Below are positions 1 to 5,672 of a stretch of DNA of 6,942 nt, in pieces. Location: positions 1 to 6,942 of the forward strand of contig RFHX01000345.1 of assembly GCA_003695725.1 (NCBI GenBank). Direction: 5' to 3'. The notes under the pieces were generated by a model. The model did not search any database. It saw nothing but the letters and a program-made list of their open reading frames with translations, and was not told the DNA's origin. The stretch is from Candidatus Schekmanbacteria bacterium. GTDB lineage: Bacteria; Schekmanbacteria; GWA2-38-11; J061. Position numbers and translations under genes: made by a program. Each line of letters starts with the position of its first letter. Within the stretch, counting starts at the first letter, position 1.

Positions 1-957
1 AGACAGTATTGTATATATCACTCCATTGAATAGACCGATTATCCAAGCACAATCACGCATCAAAAGAATAAAATAAGAGACATAAATCTCCTTTGTGCTA
101 AATCCCTTTTCTTTGAAAAATCTCAAAATATCCGTCTTCAAAAAAATTGAACAGAGAATGGCAAAAATAAATAGAAAAACTCCATAATCTGAAAGAAAGA
201 TTAATGGCACTGATACAATTAAAAGCAAAATTGATATTAGCTCCCAAATTATGGACCTTTTCTGGTAGTTCGATTGAGAAAAAAAAATCTCTGGAAACTT
301 CAAGTAGCTGTTCATTACCTGGCGGGCAAAGAATTCCTGTTGTTTCAAGTACTTCCACAAACTATTTCTAAAATTATGAACTACGCCATTGTTATGAAGC
401 CAATGAATTTTATATTTTTTGCTTATCCAATATCCAAGCTCCATATCCTCATTCAAAACGGGTTGAAATCCTCCACCAGCTTCATATGCCTCCTTTGTAA
501 CTACAAAATTACAGCTCGATATTGTATTCACCTCTTTTGGTATGTCTTTCTGCCTGTATGAGCAGTCGGCGTATTGAAGGCGTGATAGGAAGTCATCTCT
601 TTTTGCACCACAATAATATCCGGATACTGCCTCGACATTAAATTTTTCCATTTCATCAATAGCATTTTCAAGCCATTTTTCAGGCACAATACAATCAGCA
701 TCTGTAAATGCGTAAACAGTGCCTGATGCTTTTCTTACGCCATTGATTCTTGCCTGCCCCCTTCCGACATTTCTATCATTTTTAACGACAATTGCCCCCA
801 TTTCTTCTGCAACTTTTGCTGTACTATCAGTGCTTCCATCATCTACCACAATTATTTCTTTGGGTTTTATTGTCTGTTTTTTGAGACTTGCAAGGCATTC
901 CTTCAAATCTTCTTCAGCATTATAGGCAGGAATAATGACGCTAATATCTTTATGCAC
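1..957 (-). CDS. Family 2 glycosyltransferase with C-terminal membrane segments (3' end cut by window edge)
   Basis: Minus-strand reading frame open from 957 to the left edge (319 residues, no stop seen). The N-terminus is a GT-A fold: SVIIPAYN at residues 6-13, IIVVDDGSTDST at 35-46, the metal-binding DxD as DAD at 86-88, and an acceptor-side NEDMEL at 169-174. These are the standard landmarks of inverting GT2 enzymes, which move a sugar from a nucleotide sugar to a lipid-linked or glycan acceptor at the cytoplasmic face. Hydrophobic stretches at about 239-256, 259-273 and 290-316 suggest membrane anchoring after the catalytic domain. The start is GTG at 957, because an in-frame TGA lies at 963-961 and no other usual start codon lies between; GGAG at 972-969 sits 11 bases upstream. 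It overlaps the end of the radical SAM gene by 8 bases, so the two are probably translationally coupled. Sugar and acceptor cannot be told from the sequence. Confidence 0.92.
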   Translation of the reverse strand, partial: MHKDISVIIPAYNAEEDLKECLASLKKQTIKPKEIIVVDDGSTDSTAKVAEEMGAIVVKNDRNVGRGQARINGVRKASGTVYAFTDADCIVPEKWLENAIDEMEKFNVEAVSGYYCGAKRDDFLSRLQYADCSYRQKDIPKEVNTISSCNFVVTKEAYEAGGGFQPVLNEDMELGYWISKKYKIHWLHNNGVVHNFRNSLWKYLKQQEFFARQVMNSYLKFPEIFFSQSNYQKRSIIWELISILLLIVSVPLIFLSDYGVFLFIFAILCSIFLKTDILRFFKEKGFSTKEIYVSYFILLMRDCAWIIGLFNGVIYTILS

Positions 958-2026
958 CTGTCAAATATCTCCAAAGGATTTTAAAGCCGCTATTGTAATT
1001 AAAAACTACATTGCACAAATTATAGCATTCAAAAGTGCAGTGGCATTTCATATCCTGAATTCTTTTTATGAGCATCTTTGATTTCTCAGATGACAGGAGG
1101 GCATCGATATCATAATCGAAACTTCTTAAATCACCAAGCTTCCAATCCTCATTGGGAAATAATTGAGGCATCATTTCACAGGGCAAGACAGTGCCGTCAG
1201 AATCAATTGTGATAGCTTTTTTGCCTGCAACACAAGGAAGAATCATCTTTCGCTCAAGCAAAGTCCTCTTGTTGACATCTGTCATCATATCGAATACGAT
1301 GTTATTAAACTTCCCTATCTCTTTTGTCTCTCTTTCAAGACTGCGAATCTTCTCAATAGCATTAAAATAAAGCTCTATATCAATATCTTTTTGTGAAGGT
1401 ATCCGAGCATCGCCTCTTACAAGTCCCATAGTATTTCCGTCAAAATGAAAATTGCTGTTAAGATAGTCAAGAAGCTCATCGATATTGTGCTGATTGTCGC
1501 GACAAAATGTCGTATTGGTAAAAAGGAAGAGATTTGGAAAATTGCGCTTCAGTGGATAAAGAAGAGAGTATGTTTCAACAAACTTTTTGAAATTCCCTTC
1601 AATGCCTCTTATTGAATCATGGACTTCTTCTGTGCCATCTACGGACAGAACGATTTTTATATCTGCATTATTGTTCCTTTTGAGGATTTGCTCGACTTTC
1701 TCTGCTGTTTTCTCCGGCTGTAGGCAGTTTGTAGTTATTGTAAAAGCAGAAACTGAACAATTTTTGTGAAAGAGATTGACAATCTCAGCAATATCTTCGC
1801 GCAGGAAGGGCTCGCCTCCTCCTATACTCAACCAAACAAAATCTCTCATCTTGGAAGTGATTTTTTCATATTCATCGATCGAAAGCTCATTTTTCAGTTT
1901 TTGAGGATCAGTCTTCCAACTGAAGCAAGTCTTGCATCTTGCATTGCATCTTTGCGTCACAAAGAGGATGACATATGAATAGGAGGGTGAAAAATAGCTT
2001 ATTATTTTTTTTGCCACATCTTTCAT
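950..2026 (-). CDS. Radical SAM protein with SPASM-like C-terminal cysteine cluster
   Basis: A 358-residue enzyme. The radical SAM CX3CX2C motif is CNARCKTC at residues 27-34 (C27, C31, C34), binding the [4Fe-4S] cluster that cleaves S-adenosylmethionine; GGGEP at 69-73 is the SAM-contacting motif. The C-terminal part has more cysteines: C265, C283, then C328, C330, C334 and C338, with DSDGTVLPCE around 276-284. This pattern is typical of SPASM/twitch domains, which hold one or two auxiliary Fe-S clusters. Known SPASM enzymes modify peptides, proteins or small molecules. Lying between two glycosyltransferases and after a sugar aminotransferase, this one may act on a glycan precursor or carrier, but its substrate is unknown. 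The ATG at 2026 has no clear Shine-Dalgarno; it is kept because the following residues lead directly into the barrel strand VILFVTQRC. It follows a 144-base spacer and overlaps the next gene by 8 bases. Confidence 0.92.
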   Translation of the reverse strand: MKDVAKKIISYFSPSYSYVILFVTQRCNARCKTCFSWKTDPQKLKNELSIDEYEKITSKMRDFVWLSIGGGEPFLREDIAEIVNLFHKNCSVSAFTITTNCLQPEKTAEKVEQILKRNNNADIKIVLSVDGTEEVHDSIRGIEGNFKKFVETYSLLYPLKRNFPNLFLFTNTTFCRDNQHNIDELLDYLNSNFHFDGNTMGLVRGDARIPSQKDIDIELYFNAIEKIRSLERETKEIGKFNNIVFDMMTDVNKRTLLERKMILPCVAGKKAITIDSDGTVLPCEMMPQLFPNEDWKLGDLRSFDYDIDALLSSEKSKMLIKRIQDMKCHCTFECYNLCNVVFNYNSGFKILWRYLTGA

Positions 2027-2170
2027 ATTACATAGATTAAACCATTAGAATCATTTATGCACAACGGCTAAAATTCGAAATTGCTTCTTCTAAACTATTT
2101 GCAAAATAAGAGCTTTTTTACAACTTTATCAGACAGGATTCTTTCTTTTTTTCTTCTTTCTACAGCAAAA
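2027..2170 (-). other. Spacer within the glycan operon, no gene seen
   Basis: A 144-base AT-rich gap between the DPM1-like glycosyltransferase and the radical SAM gene, the only sizeable gap in the minus-strand run. On the coding strand it is purine-rich just after the glycosyltransferase stop and has several stops in all frames. I see no convincing hairpin with a T-run, no strong Shine-Dalgarno before 2026 and no clear promoter. An internal weak promoter is possible but unsupported. Confidence 0.4.
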
Positions 2171-2872
2171 CTATTTGTCCAATTTTATCTTCAGCACAGT
2201 AATTATATATCCAATTAGATGTCTCACAAAATTCGTCTTACTGCTACCGCCCTGACGAAGCTTATATACGACAGGTATTTCACAAACTCGAAGATCAAGT
2301 TCTTTGCATCTATATAAGAATTTAATATAGTAATCACCATATCCTGTAAATATCTCATCAAGATCAAAATCTTTAAGTATATCTCTTCTAAATATTACGA
2401 ATCCGCTCAAATTATCCTTTGTCTCAACTCCGATCATTATTCTAATAAAATGATTGAAAAGATAGCTTCCCCAGTATCGAAGTTTAGACCCCATCATTCC
2501 GCCGCCTTTGATGTATCGCGAACCTGAAACAATGTCATAATCTGTAATAAGCCGAATCATTTGCGGCACAACAAAGGGGTCATGATTAAAATCTGTGTCC
2601 ATCAGCAGTATTGCATCACCTTCAGCCCTTTCAATTCCTGTTTTTAAGGCGCTTGCAAGCCCCCTTTCATTTTTTCGTATAATGCAGGAAATATTCTCAT
2701 AATTGCTGTATCTTTCATTGACTAAATAGCCAGTTTTGTCAGGGCTGTCATCATCAACGACAATAATTTCAAACTCAAACTTTTCTTTATTCAGCAGGAG
2801 GATTAATATTTCGACAAGATCGAGAATGCTGTCTTTTTCATTATAGGTAGGAAGTATGATTGAAGTTTTCAT
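2171..2872 (-). CDS. DPM1-like family 2 glycosyltransferase (polyprenyl-phosphate sugar transferase type)
   Basis: A 233-residue single-domain GT2. The order of motifs matches dolichol/polyprenyl-phosphate mannosyltransferases: SIILPTYNE at residues 4-12, EIIVVDDDSPD at 35-45, GLASALKTGIERAEGD at 71-86, the DxD metal site MDTD at 91-94 followed by FNHDP, IVSGSRY at 114-120, SGFVIFRRDIL at 156-166 and the GGSSK loop at 208-212. Family members load a sugar from GDP- or UDP-sugar onto a polyprenyl phosphate at the cytoplasmic face. Length fits the short soluble form without added membrane helices; only a hydrophobic tail at about 218-231 could touch the membrane. The usual MDADLSHPP is MDTDFNHDP here, a mild divergence. 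It starts 23 bases after the aminotransferase stop; a purine run ending two bases before the ATG is unusually close for a Shine-Dalgarno. Sugar identity is unknown; a GDP-linked sugar would suit the upstream gene. Confidence 0.92.
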   Translation of the reverse strand: MKTSIILPTYNEKDSILDLVEILILLLNKEKFEFEIIVVDDDSPDKTGYLVNERYSNYENISCIIRKNERGLASALKTGIERAEGDAILLMDTDFNHDPFVVPQMIRLITDYDIVSGSRYIKGGGMMGSKLRYWGSYLFNHFIRIMIGVETKDNLSGFVIFRRDILKDFDLDEIFTGYGDYYIKFLYRCKELDLRVCEIPVVYKLRQGGSSKTNFVRHLIGYIITVLKIKLDK

Positions 2873-2895
2873 TACCCTTTAATTTGTGTCAAACT

Positions 2896-4002
2896 TTATT
2901 CGCTCAATTTTCTTATTACATTGCAAATATATTCTATGTCGCTATTGTTCAATTTAGTAGATGAAGGAAGACTCAAACCGCGCCTTGATAAATCTTCTGC
3001 AACTGGAAATTTCTCATTTGTTTTATACATCGGCAGTTTGTTCATAGGTATGAAAAAAGGACGCGTATCAATTCCTCTTTTTTTCAACTCTTGTTCAAGT
3101 TGTATGCGAGAAAGAGGGAATTCATCATTGATCAATACAGAATACATCCAACAGACCTTCTTCGCCCAAGGGGCTTGCGGCTGAAAGGAAATCCCTTTTA
3201 TGCCAGAAAGGAGGCGATTATACATTTTCTCTATCTTTTCTTTTTTTGCCAAAATCTTATTTATTCTTTCAACCTGAGCCAAACCGATAGCTGCCTGAAT
3301 ATTCGTAATTCTGTAATTATATCCTCTTTCAGGATGGTAATATCTTTTTTTCGGCGACATTGCATGGTCGCGCAGAAATCTTGCCCTTTTATCCCATTTT
3401 GCCTTGTTGGTAGTAATCATTCCTCCTTCGCCTGTTGTAATGATCTTATTTCCGTAAAAACTGAATGATCCCATTTCTCCAATGGAGCCAACCTTTTTTC
3501 CTCGATAAAGCGCGCCATGCGCCTCCGATGCATCCTCGATAACATAGAGCTGATATTTGCGTGCCAATTTCATAATAGGCCCCATATTGGCAGGGTGTCC
3601 ATAAAGATGGACAGCAATTATCGCTTTTGTCTTTTTTGTTATTTTTTCTTCTATCTTCTGAGGGTCAATATTCCATGAAGAATACTCAGAATCGACAAAA
3701 ATCGGCTTTGCCCCAAGATATGACACGGCGTTGGCTGTGGCAACGAATGTGAAGGCAGGCATTATAACCTCATCACCTTCTCTAATTCCCAATATATCAA
3801 GGGCAAGGTGGAGTGCTGTAGTGCCGTTGCTTGTGGAAATTCCATATTTGCAACCGCAAAATTTGCTGAATTTCTCCTCGAACTTTGTTACGAATTTTCC
3901 TAAAGAAGAAATCCATCCTGATTTGACGCATTCATTCACATATTTTATCTCTTTTTCTGTTATTTCAGGTTCTGCCGCAGGTATAAAACTTTTCTTTCCC
4001 AT
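2896..4002 (-). CDS. per: DegT/DnrJ/EryC1/StrS sugar aminotransferase, GDP-perosamine synthase-like
   Basis: A 368-residue PLP-dependent aminotransferase (fold type I), full length for the family. Landmarks: SGWISSLGKFVTKFE at residues 28-42, the PLP phosphate-contact loop SNGTTALHLAL at 58-68, GDEVIMPAFTFVATANA at 76-92, VHLYGHP at 131-137, the PLP-ring aspartate in IEDASEAHG (D157), and the Schiff-base lysine K186 in SFYGNKIITTGEGG. Compared from memory with E. coli O157 RfbE/PerA, long stretches match, including the C-terminal TRPFFIPMNKLPMY and AEDLSRRGLSLPS segments, and E160 in the EDASEA motif where many DegT enzymes carry glutamine. The expected reaction is glutamate-dependent amination of GDP-4-keto-6-deoxymannose to GDP-perosamine, an O-antigen precursor. 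Family membership is secure; the substrate is inferred, and no GDP-mannose 4,6-dehydratase is visible here. The ATG at 4002 has AAGGA at 4017-4013. It is the first gene of the minus-strand run. Confidence 0.93.
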   Translation of the reverse strand: MGKKSFIPAAEPEITEKEIKYVNECVKSGWISSLGKFVTKFEEKFSKFCGCKYGISTSNGTTALHLALDILGIREGDEVIMPAFTFVATANAVSYLGAKPIFVDSEYSSWNIDPQKIEEKITKKTKAIIAVHLYGHPANMGPIMKLARKYQLYVIEDASEAHGALYRGKKVGSIGEMGSFSFYGNKIITTGEGGMITTNKAKWDKRARFLRDHAMSPKKRYYHPERGYNYRITNIQAAIGLAQVERINKILAKKEKIEKMYNRLLSGIKGISFQPQAPWAKKVCWMYSVLINDEFPLSRIQLEQELKKRGIDTRPFFIPMNKLPMYKTNEKFPVAEDLSRRGLSLPSSTKLNNSDIEYICNVIRKLSE

Positions 4003-4012
4003 TATTGTTTAA

Positions 4013-4017
4013 TCCTT
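4013..4017 (-). promoter_or_regulatory. Ribosome binding site of the aminotransferase gene
   Basis: On the minus strand AAGGA lies 10 bases before the ATG at 4002. It is the clearest Shine-Dalgarno of the minus-strand operon and fixes the start of the first gene. Confidence 0.65.
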
Positions 4018-4046
4018 AATTTTTGAAGAAAAATTATTCGTAAATA

Positions 4047-4075
4047 TTTATAACATTTATGAGTGTTTTTAATAA
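4047..4075 (-). promoter_or_regulatory. Candidate sigma70-type promoter for the glycan operon
   Basis: On the minus strand TTATTA (4075-4070, 3 of 6 to the -35 consensus) is separated by 17 bases from TATAAA (4052-4047, 5 of 6 to the -10). A start near 4040 would leave a leader of about 38 bases containing the AAGGA ribosome site. The -35 is weak and the region is AT-rich, so chance matches are likely. Confidence 0.33.
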
Positions 4076-4145
4076 GAGAAATTATATCGCTATTTCTCGA
4101 AAAGGCAGAAAAGAAAAATCTTATTTGTAAGTAACATCATATACA

Positions 4146-4188
4146 TTCGCTATAAGAGAGCGCTCTGTCGATGGAGCGAAGAAGCCAA
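4146..4188. repeat. GC-richer imperfect palindromic patch, possible degenerate interspersed repeat
   Basis: TTCGCT (4146-4151) pairs with AGCGAA (4175-4180), and a perfect 10-bp palindrome AGAGCGCTCT lies between at 4157-4166. The right part, GGAGCGAAGAAGCCAATCC at 4173-4191, reminds me of the GAGCGAAGC...AAGCAATC type of palindromic repeat seen between genes in many bacteria. The patch is richer in G and C than its surroundings. There is only one copy in the window, so repeat status is a guess. Confidence 0.25.
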
Positions 4189-4212
4189 TCCACTATACTT
4201 TTTTTGCAGGCA

Positions 4213-4300
4213 TTCAGTAAAATTTCCATTTTCACGAACTCATATCATTTTCAAGGACTCATATCTTGAGCTCAAATAATGAAAAATATTTTTTACTGAA
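4213..4300. repeat. Long inverted repeat (10-bp perfect arms) around a tandem duplication
   Basis: TTCAGTAAAA at 4213-4222 is the exact reverse complement of TTTTACTGAA at 4291-4300. Further inside, TTTTCA (4229-4234) can pair with TGAAAA (4280-4285), and the centre holds the perfect palindrome TTGAGCTCAA (4266-4275). The 88-bp unit could fold as a long hairpin or be a small MITE-like element, but I see no target-site duplication at its edges and no second copy in the window. Confidence 0.45.
4228..4265 (+). repeat. Two tandem 19-bp direct repeats
   Basis: ATTTTCACGAACTCATATC at 4228-4246 is followed directly by ATTTTCAAGGACTCATATC at 4247-4265; 17 of 19 bases match. The copies are head-to-tail with no gap, inside the larger inverted repeat. 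A tandem pair can be a dimeric protein-binding site or a simple slippage duplication; nothing here decides between these. Confidence 0.55.
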
Positions 4301-4379
4301 CGATAAAAAGTTTTGATGAAATCTGAAAATGGGTGTGCAACTTATTTTTTTTGATTACTGCCTATGTTTTTTCACAAAG

Positions 4380-4397
4380 CATATAAGTGATTATATG
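4380..4397. repeat. AT-rich perfect hairpin
   Basis: CATATAA (4380-4386) and TTATATG (4391-4397) form a 7-bp perfect inverted repeat with loop GTGA. It abuts the first of two 17-bp direct repeats. No T-run follows, so it is not a canonical terminator. Confidence 0.35.
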
Positions 4398-4438
4398 ACA
4401 TTTCTACTTTGCCGGGAACGAGACATCTCTATTTTGCC
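4397..4438 (+). repeat. Two 17-bp direct repeats at 25-bp spacing
   Basis: GACATTTCTACTTTGCC at 4397-4413 recurs as GACATCTCTATTTTGCC at 4422-4438, 15 of 17 bases matching, with start points 25 bases apart. Spaced repeats of this kind are found inside the ends of some insertion sequences (IS21-like and others), where the transposase binds several times. No matching transposase gene is in the window, so this would be an orphan end if it is one at all. Confidence 0.4.
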
Positions 4439-4460
4439 TTTACAGAAATCCCAAAACTAA

Positions 4461-4489
4461 TTGACTGTAAGCAAAAAAACATATATTAA
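4461..4489 (+). promoter_or_regulatory. Probable sigma70-type promoter of tRNA-Leu
   Basis: TTGACT (4461-4466, 5 of 6 to the -35 consensus), a 17-base spacer, then TATTAA (4484-4489, 4 of 6 to the -10). Transcription would begin near 4496, giving a leader of about 38 bases before the mature tRNA. Spacing and position are right for a tRNA promoter; it may also drive the transposase downstream by read-through. Confidence 0.55.
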
Positions 4490-4533
4490 TATTGTTCGCA
4501 TCTAAGAAATCTCTTACTAAAGCACTATTGACT

Positions 4534-4619
4534 GCCGGGATGGCGGAAATGGTAGACGCAAGGGACTTAAAATCCCTCGGGGCTTTGTCTCCGTGCCGGT
4601 TCGATTCCGGCTCTCGGCA
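4534..4619 (+). tRNA. tRNA-Leu (anticodon UAA)
   Basis: A complete class II tRNA of 86 bases. Acceptor stem GCCGGGA (4534-4540) pairs with TCTCGGC (4612-4618) with one G-U pair; the discriminator is A4619. Anticodon stem AGGGA (4561-4565)/TCCCT (4573-4577) closes loop CTTAAAA, giving anticodon TAA at 4568-4570, which reads UUA and, by wobble, UUG. A long variable arm (4578-4594) with a GGGG/CTCC-type stem is the leucine class signature. The T arm GCCGG/CCGGC (4595-4611) closes TTCGATT. CCA is not encoded, so it must be added after transcription. The gene is intact although a mobile element begins 11 bases downstream. Confidence 0.97.
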
Positions 4620-4630
4620 ATTGACAAGGG

Positions 4631-4658
4631 AAAGGGGTCAAGTCTGCTTTTGACTTTT
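4631..4658 (+). repeat. Left inverted repeat of the RAYT element
   Basis: A 28-base sequence with core GGGGTCAAGTCTGCTTTTG (4634-4652), matching the reverse complement of 5645-5672 at 27 positions. Within it AAGTC (4640-4644) and GACTT (4652-4656) make a perfect 5-bp stem with a 7-base loop, next to a 5' GGGGTC flank. This recalls REP sequences, where the RAYT binds a short hairpin together with a conserved tetranucleotide on its 5' side. Confidence 0.8.
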
Positions 4659-4684
4659 CTATTGTCTTATGGTAATTTTTCATT

Positions 4685-5665
4685 ATGTCAAGACCATTGC
4701 GCATATCATATCCCGGTGCTTGGTATCATGTAATGAATCGGGGGAGAAGAAAGGAGAAAATCTTTTTGTCTCAGAGCGACTACGAAGCCTTCATCAAGAT
4801 CCTCCAAGAGACATCAGTGATGTGGAATTTGAAAATTTCTTCATATTGTCTAATGCCCAACCATTATCATTTGTTAGTTCACACGCCAGACGGTAATATT
4901 TCCAGATGTATGAGGCATATAAACGGTGTTTATACTCAACATTTTAACCGTTACCACAAGAAAGATGGGCAATTGTTTCGCGGCAGATACAAGGCTGTGC
5001 TTGTTGAAGCAGATAGTCATCTTCTTGAAGTCCTGCGCTATATCCATCGAAATCCCATAAGGGCTGGCCTTGTAAAAGAGATAGGAGAATATACTTGGGA
5101 TAGTCATAGAGGATATGTGGCTAATGATAAAAGATGGGATTGGCTTTATACAGACATTTTATTGTCAATGTTTGCCAGTAAAAAAAATATGGCACAGGAA
5201 GCATACCTAGAATTTGTTTTAAAGGAAGAGTCTGATGAAATCAAACGCTTTTATTCAAAAAAGAATATGCCCTCGGTACTCGGAGGAGAAAATTTTAAAG
5301 AATGGGTGAAATTGAAGTTTCGTCATCTACTTAGTAATGTAGAAATACCTGAAGCTCGTGTGCTAGCAATAAATCCTGAAACAATAATTAGTCAGGTATG
5401 TGAACATTTCAATATTGATAGAGAAACGTTAATGTCATCAAGGCGTGGCAAGGAGAACTTGCCAAAAGATATAGCTGTATATTTAGTGAGGCTTCACAGC
5501 AAAGAAACTCTCTTGGATATTGGAAGATATTTTGATATGAATAATTACAGTTCAGTGAGTAGTATGGTAGAGCGGGTAAAAAGGAGAAGAATGAAAGATA
5601 ATTCTTTGCGTAAACATCTTGAAGAAATTGAGAAAAAACTTAACAAAAGCCAAAAGCAGACTTGA
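4685..5665 (+). CDS. REP-associated tyrosine transposase (RAYT, Y1/HUH) with DnaA-like C-terminal domain
   Basis: A 326-residue transposase. Residues 1-130 are the Y1 (TnpA_REP) domain: RPLRISYPGAWYHVMNRG at 3-20, the metal-binding HUH motif as HYH (60-62) in CLMPNHYHLLVHT, LFRGRYKA at 97-104, and the catalytic tyrosine Y119 in LRYIHRNPIRAGLV. Such enzymes nick single-stranded DNA and hold it through the tyrosine. Residues about 228-300 resemble the DNA-binding domain IV of DnaA (INPETIISQVCEHF, LLDIGRYFDMNNYSSV), a known addition in some RAYTs. The ATG at 4685 begins the conserved MSRPLR sequence although no Shine-Dalgarno is visible. The last six codons and the stop lie in the right inverted repeat, so gene and end have co-evolved. 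All catalytic residues are present, so it may be active. An upstream tRNA promoter may provide transcription. Confidence 0.94.
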   Translation: MSRPLRISYPGAWYHVMNRGRRKEKIFLSQSDYEAFIKILQETSVMWNLKISSYCLMPNHYHLLVHTPDGNISRCMRHINGVYTQHFNRYHKKDGQLFRGRYKAVLVEADSHLLEVLRYIHRNPIRAGLVKEIGEYTWDSHRGYVANDKRWDWLYTDILLSMFASKKNMAQEAYLEFVLKEESDEIKRFYSKKNMPSVLGGENFKEWVKLKFRHLLSNVEIPEARVLAINPETIISQVCEHFNIDRETLMSSRRGKENLPKDIAVYLVRLHSKETLLDIGRYFDMNNYSSVSSMVERVKRRRMKDNSLRKHLEEIEKKLNKSQKQT

Positions 5666-5672
5666 CCCCTTT
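5645..5672 (-). repeat. Right inverted repeat of the RAYT element
   Basis: Reverse complement of the left end with a single difference: 5650 corresponds to 4653 and changes A to G on the repeat strand. That turns the hairpin arm GACTT into GGCTT, so one A-U pair becomes a G-U wobble and the foldback survives. The repeat contains the transposase stop TGA (5663-5665) and the TTG (5662-5664) that may start the next gene. Confidence 0.8.

Larger units (their letters stand above)
4003..4533. other. 531-base divergent intergenic spacer
   Basis: No protein-coding gene is supported here on either strand: all frames are cut by frequent stops and there is no family-like peptide. It separates the minus-strand glycan operon from the plus-strand tRNA-Leu and must hold the promoters for both. 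It also contains short structured elements listed separately: a degenerate GC-richer repeat-like patch (4146-4188), a 10-bp inverted repeat enclosing a 19-bp tandem duplication (4213-4300), a 7-bp perfect hairpin (4380-4397) and two 17-bp direct repeats (4397-4438). The remainder, including 4301-4379, shows only A/T-rich sequence. The concentration of repeats suggests a dumping ground for small mobile-element remnants rather than dedicated regulation. Confidence 0.6.
4631..5672 (+). mobile_element. RAYT-type element: tyrosine HUH transposase between inverted repeats
   Basis: The unit runs from the outer edge of the left 28-base repeat to that of the right one, about 1042 bp, and holds one gene. 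Known REP-associated tyrosine transposases (IS200/IS605 relatives) act on single-stranded DNA with foldback ends and make no target duplication; none is seen here. It sits between tRNA-Leu and the peptidase gene. Because the gene is intact and the ends still match at 27 of 28 positions, the insertion is probably recent or under selection. Exact outer boundaries are uncertain by a few bases, since both ends merge into A- or T-runs. Confidence 0.75.

Noticed and set aside
98-925. Short open frames antisense or off-frame to the left glycosyltransferase (98-358, 274-561, 719-925)
   Set aside because: They overlap a clear GT2 frame with all family motifs, show no family resemblance and have no ribosome sites.
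4527-4625. ATTGAC directly before (4527-4532) and after (4620-4625) the tRNA as an attachment-site-like repeat
   Set aside because: Six bases in AT-rich DNA are expected by chance, and no integrase is present.
4621-4626. Perfect TTGACA as the -35 of a transposase promoter
   Set aside because: No -10-like hexamer lies 16-18 bases downstream; the bases there belong to the GC-containing inverted repeat.
4669-4896. A 75-residue plus-strand frame starting 16 bases before the transposase
   Set aside because: It overlaps the conserved transposase coding sequence in another frame and has no recognisable product.
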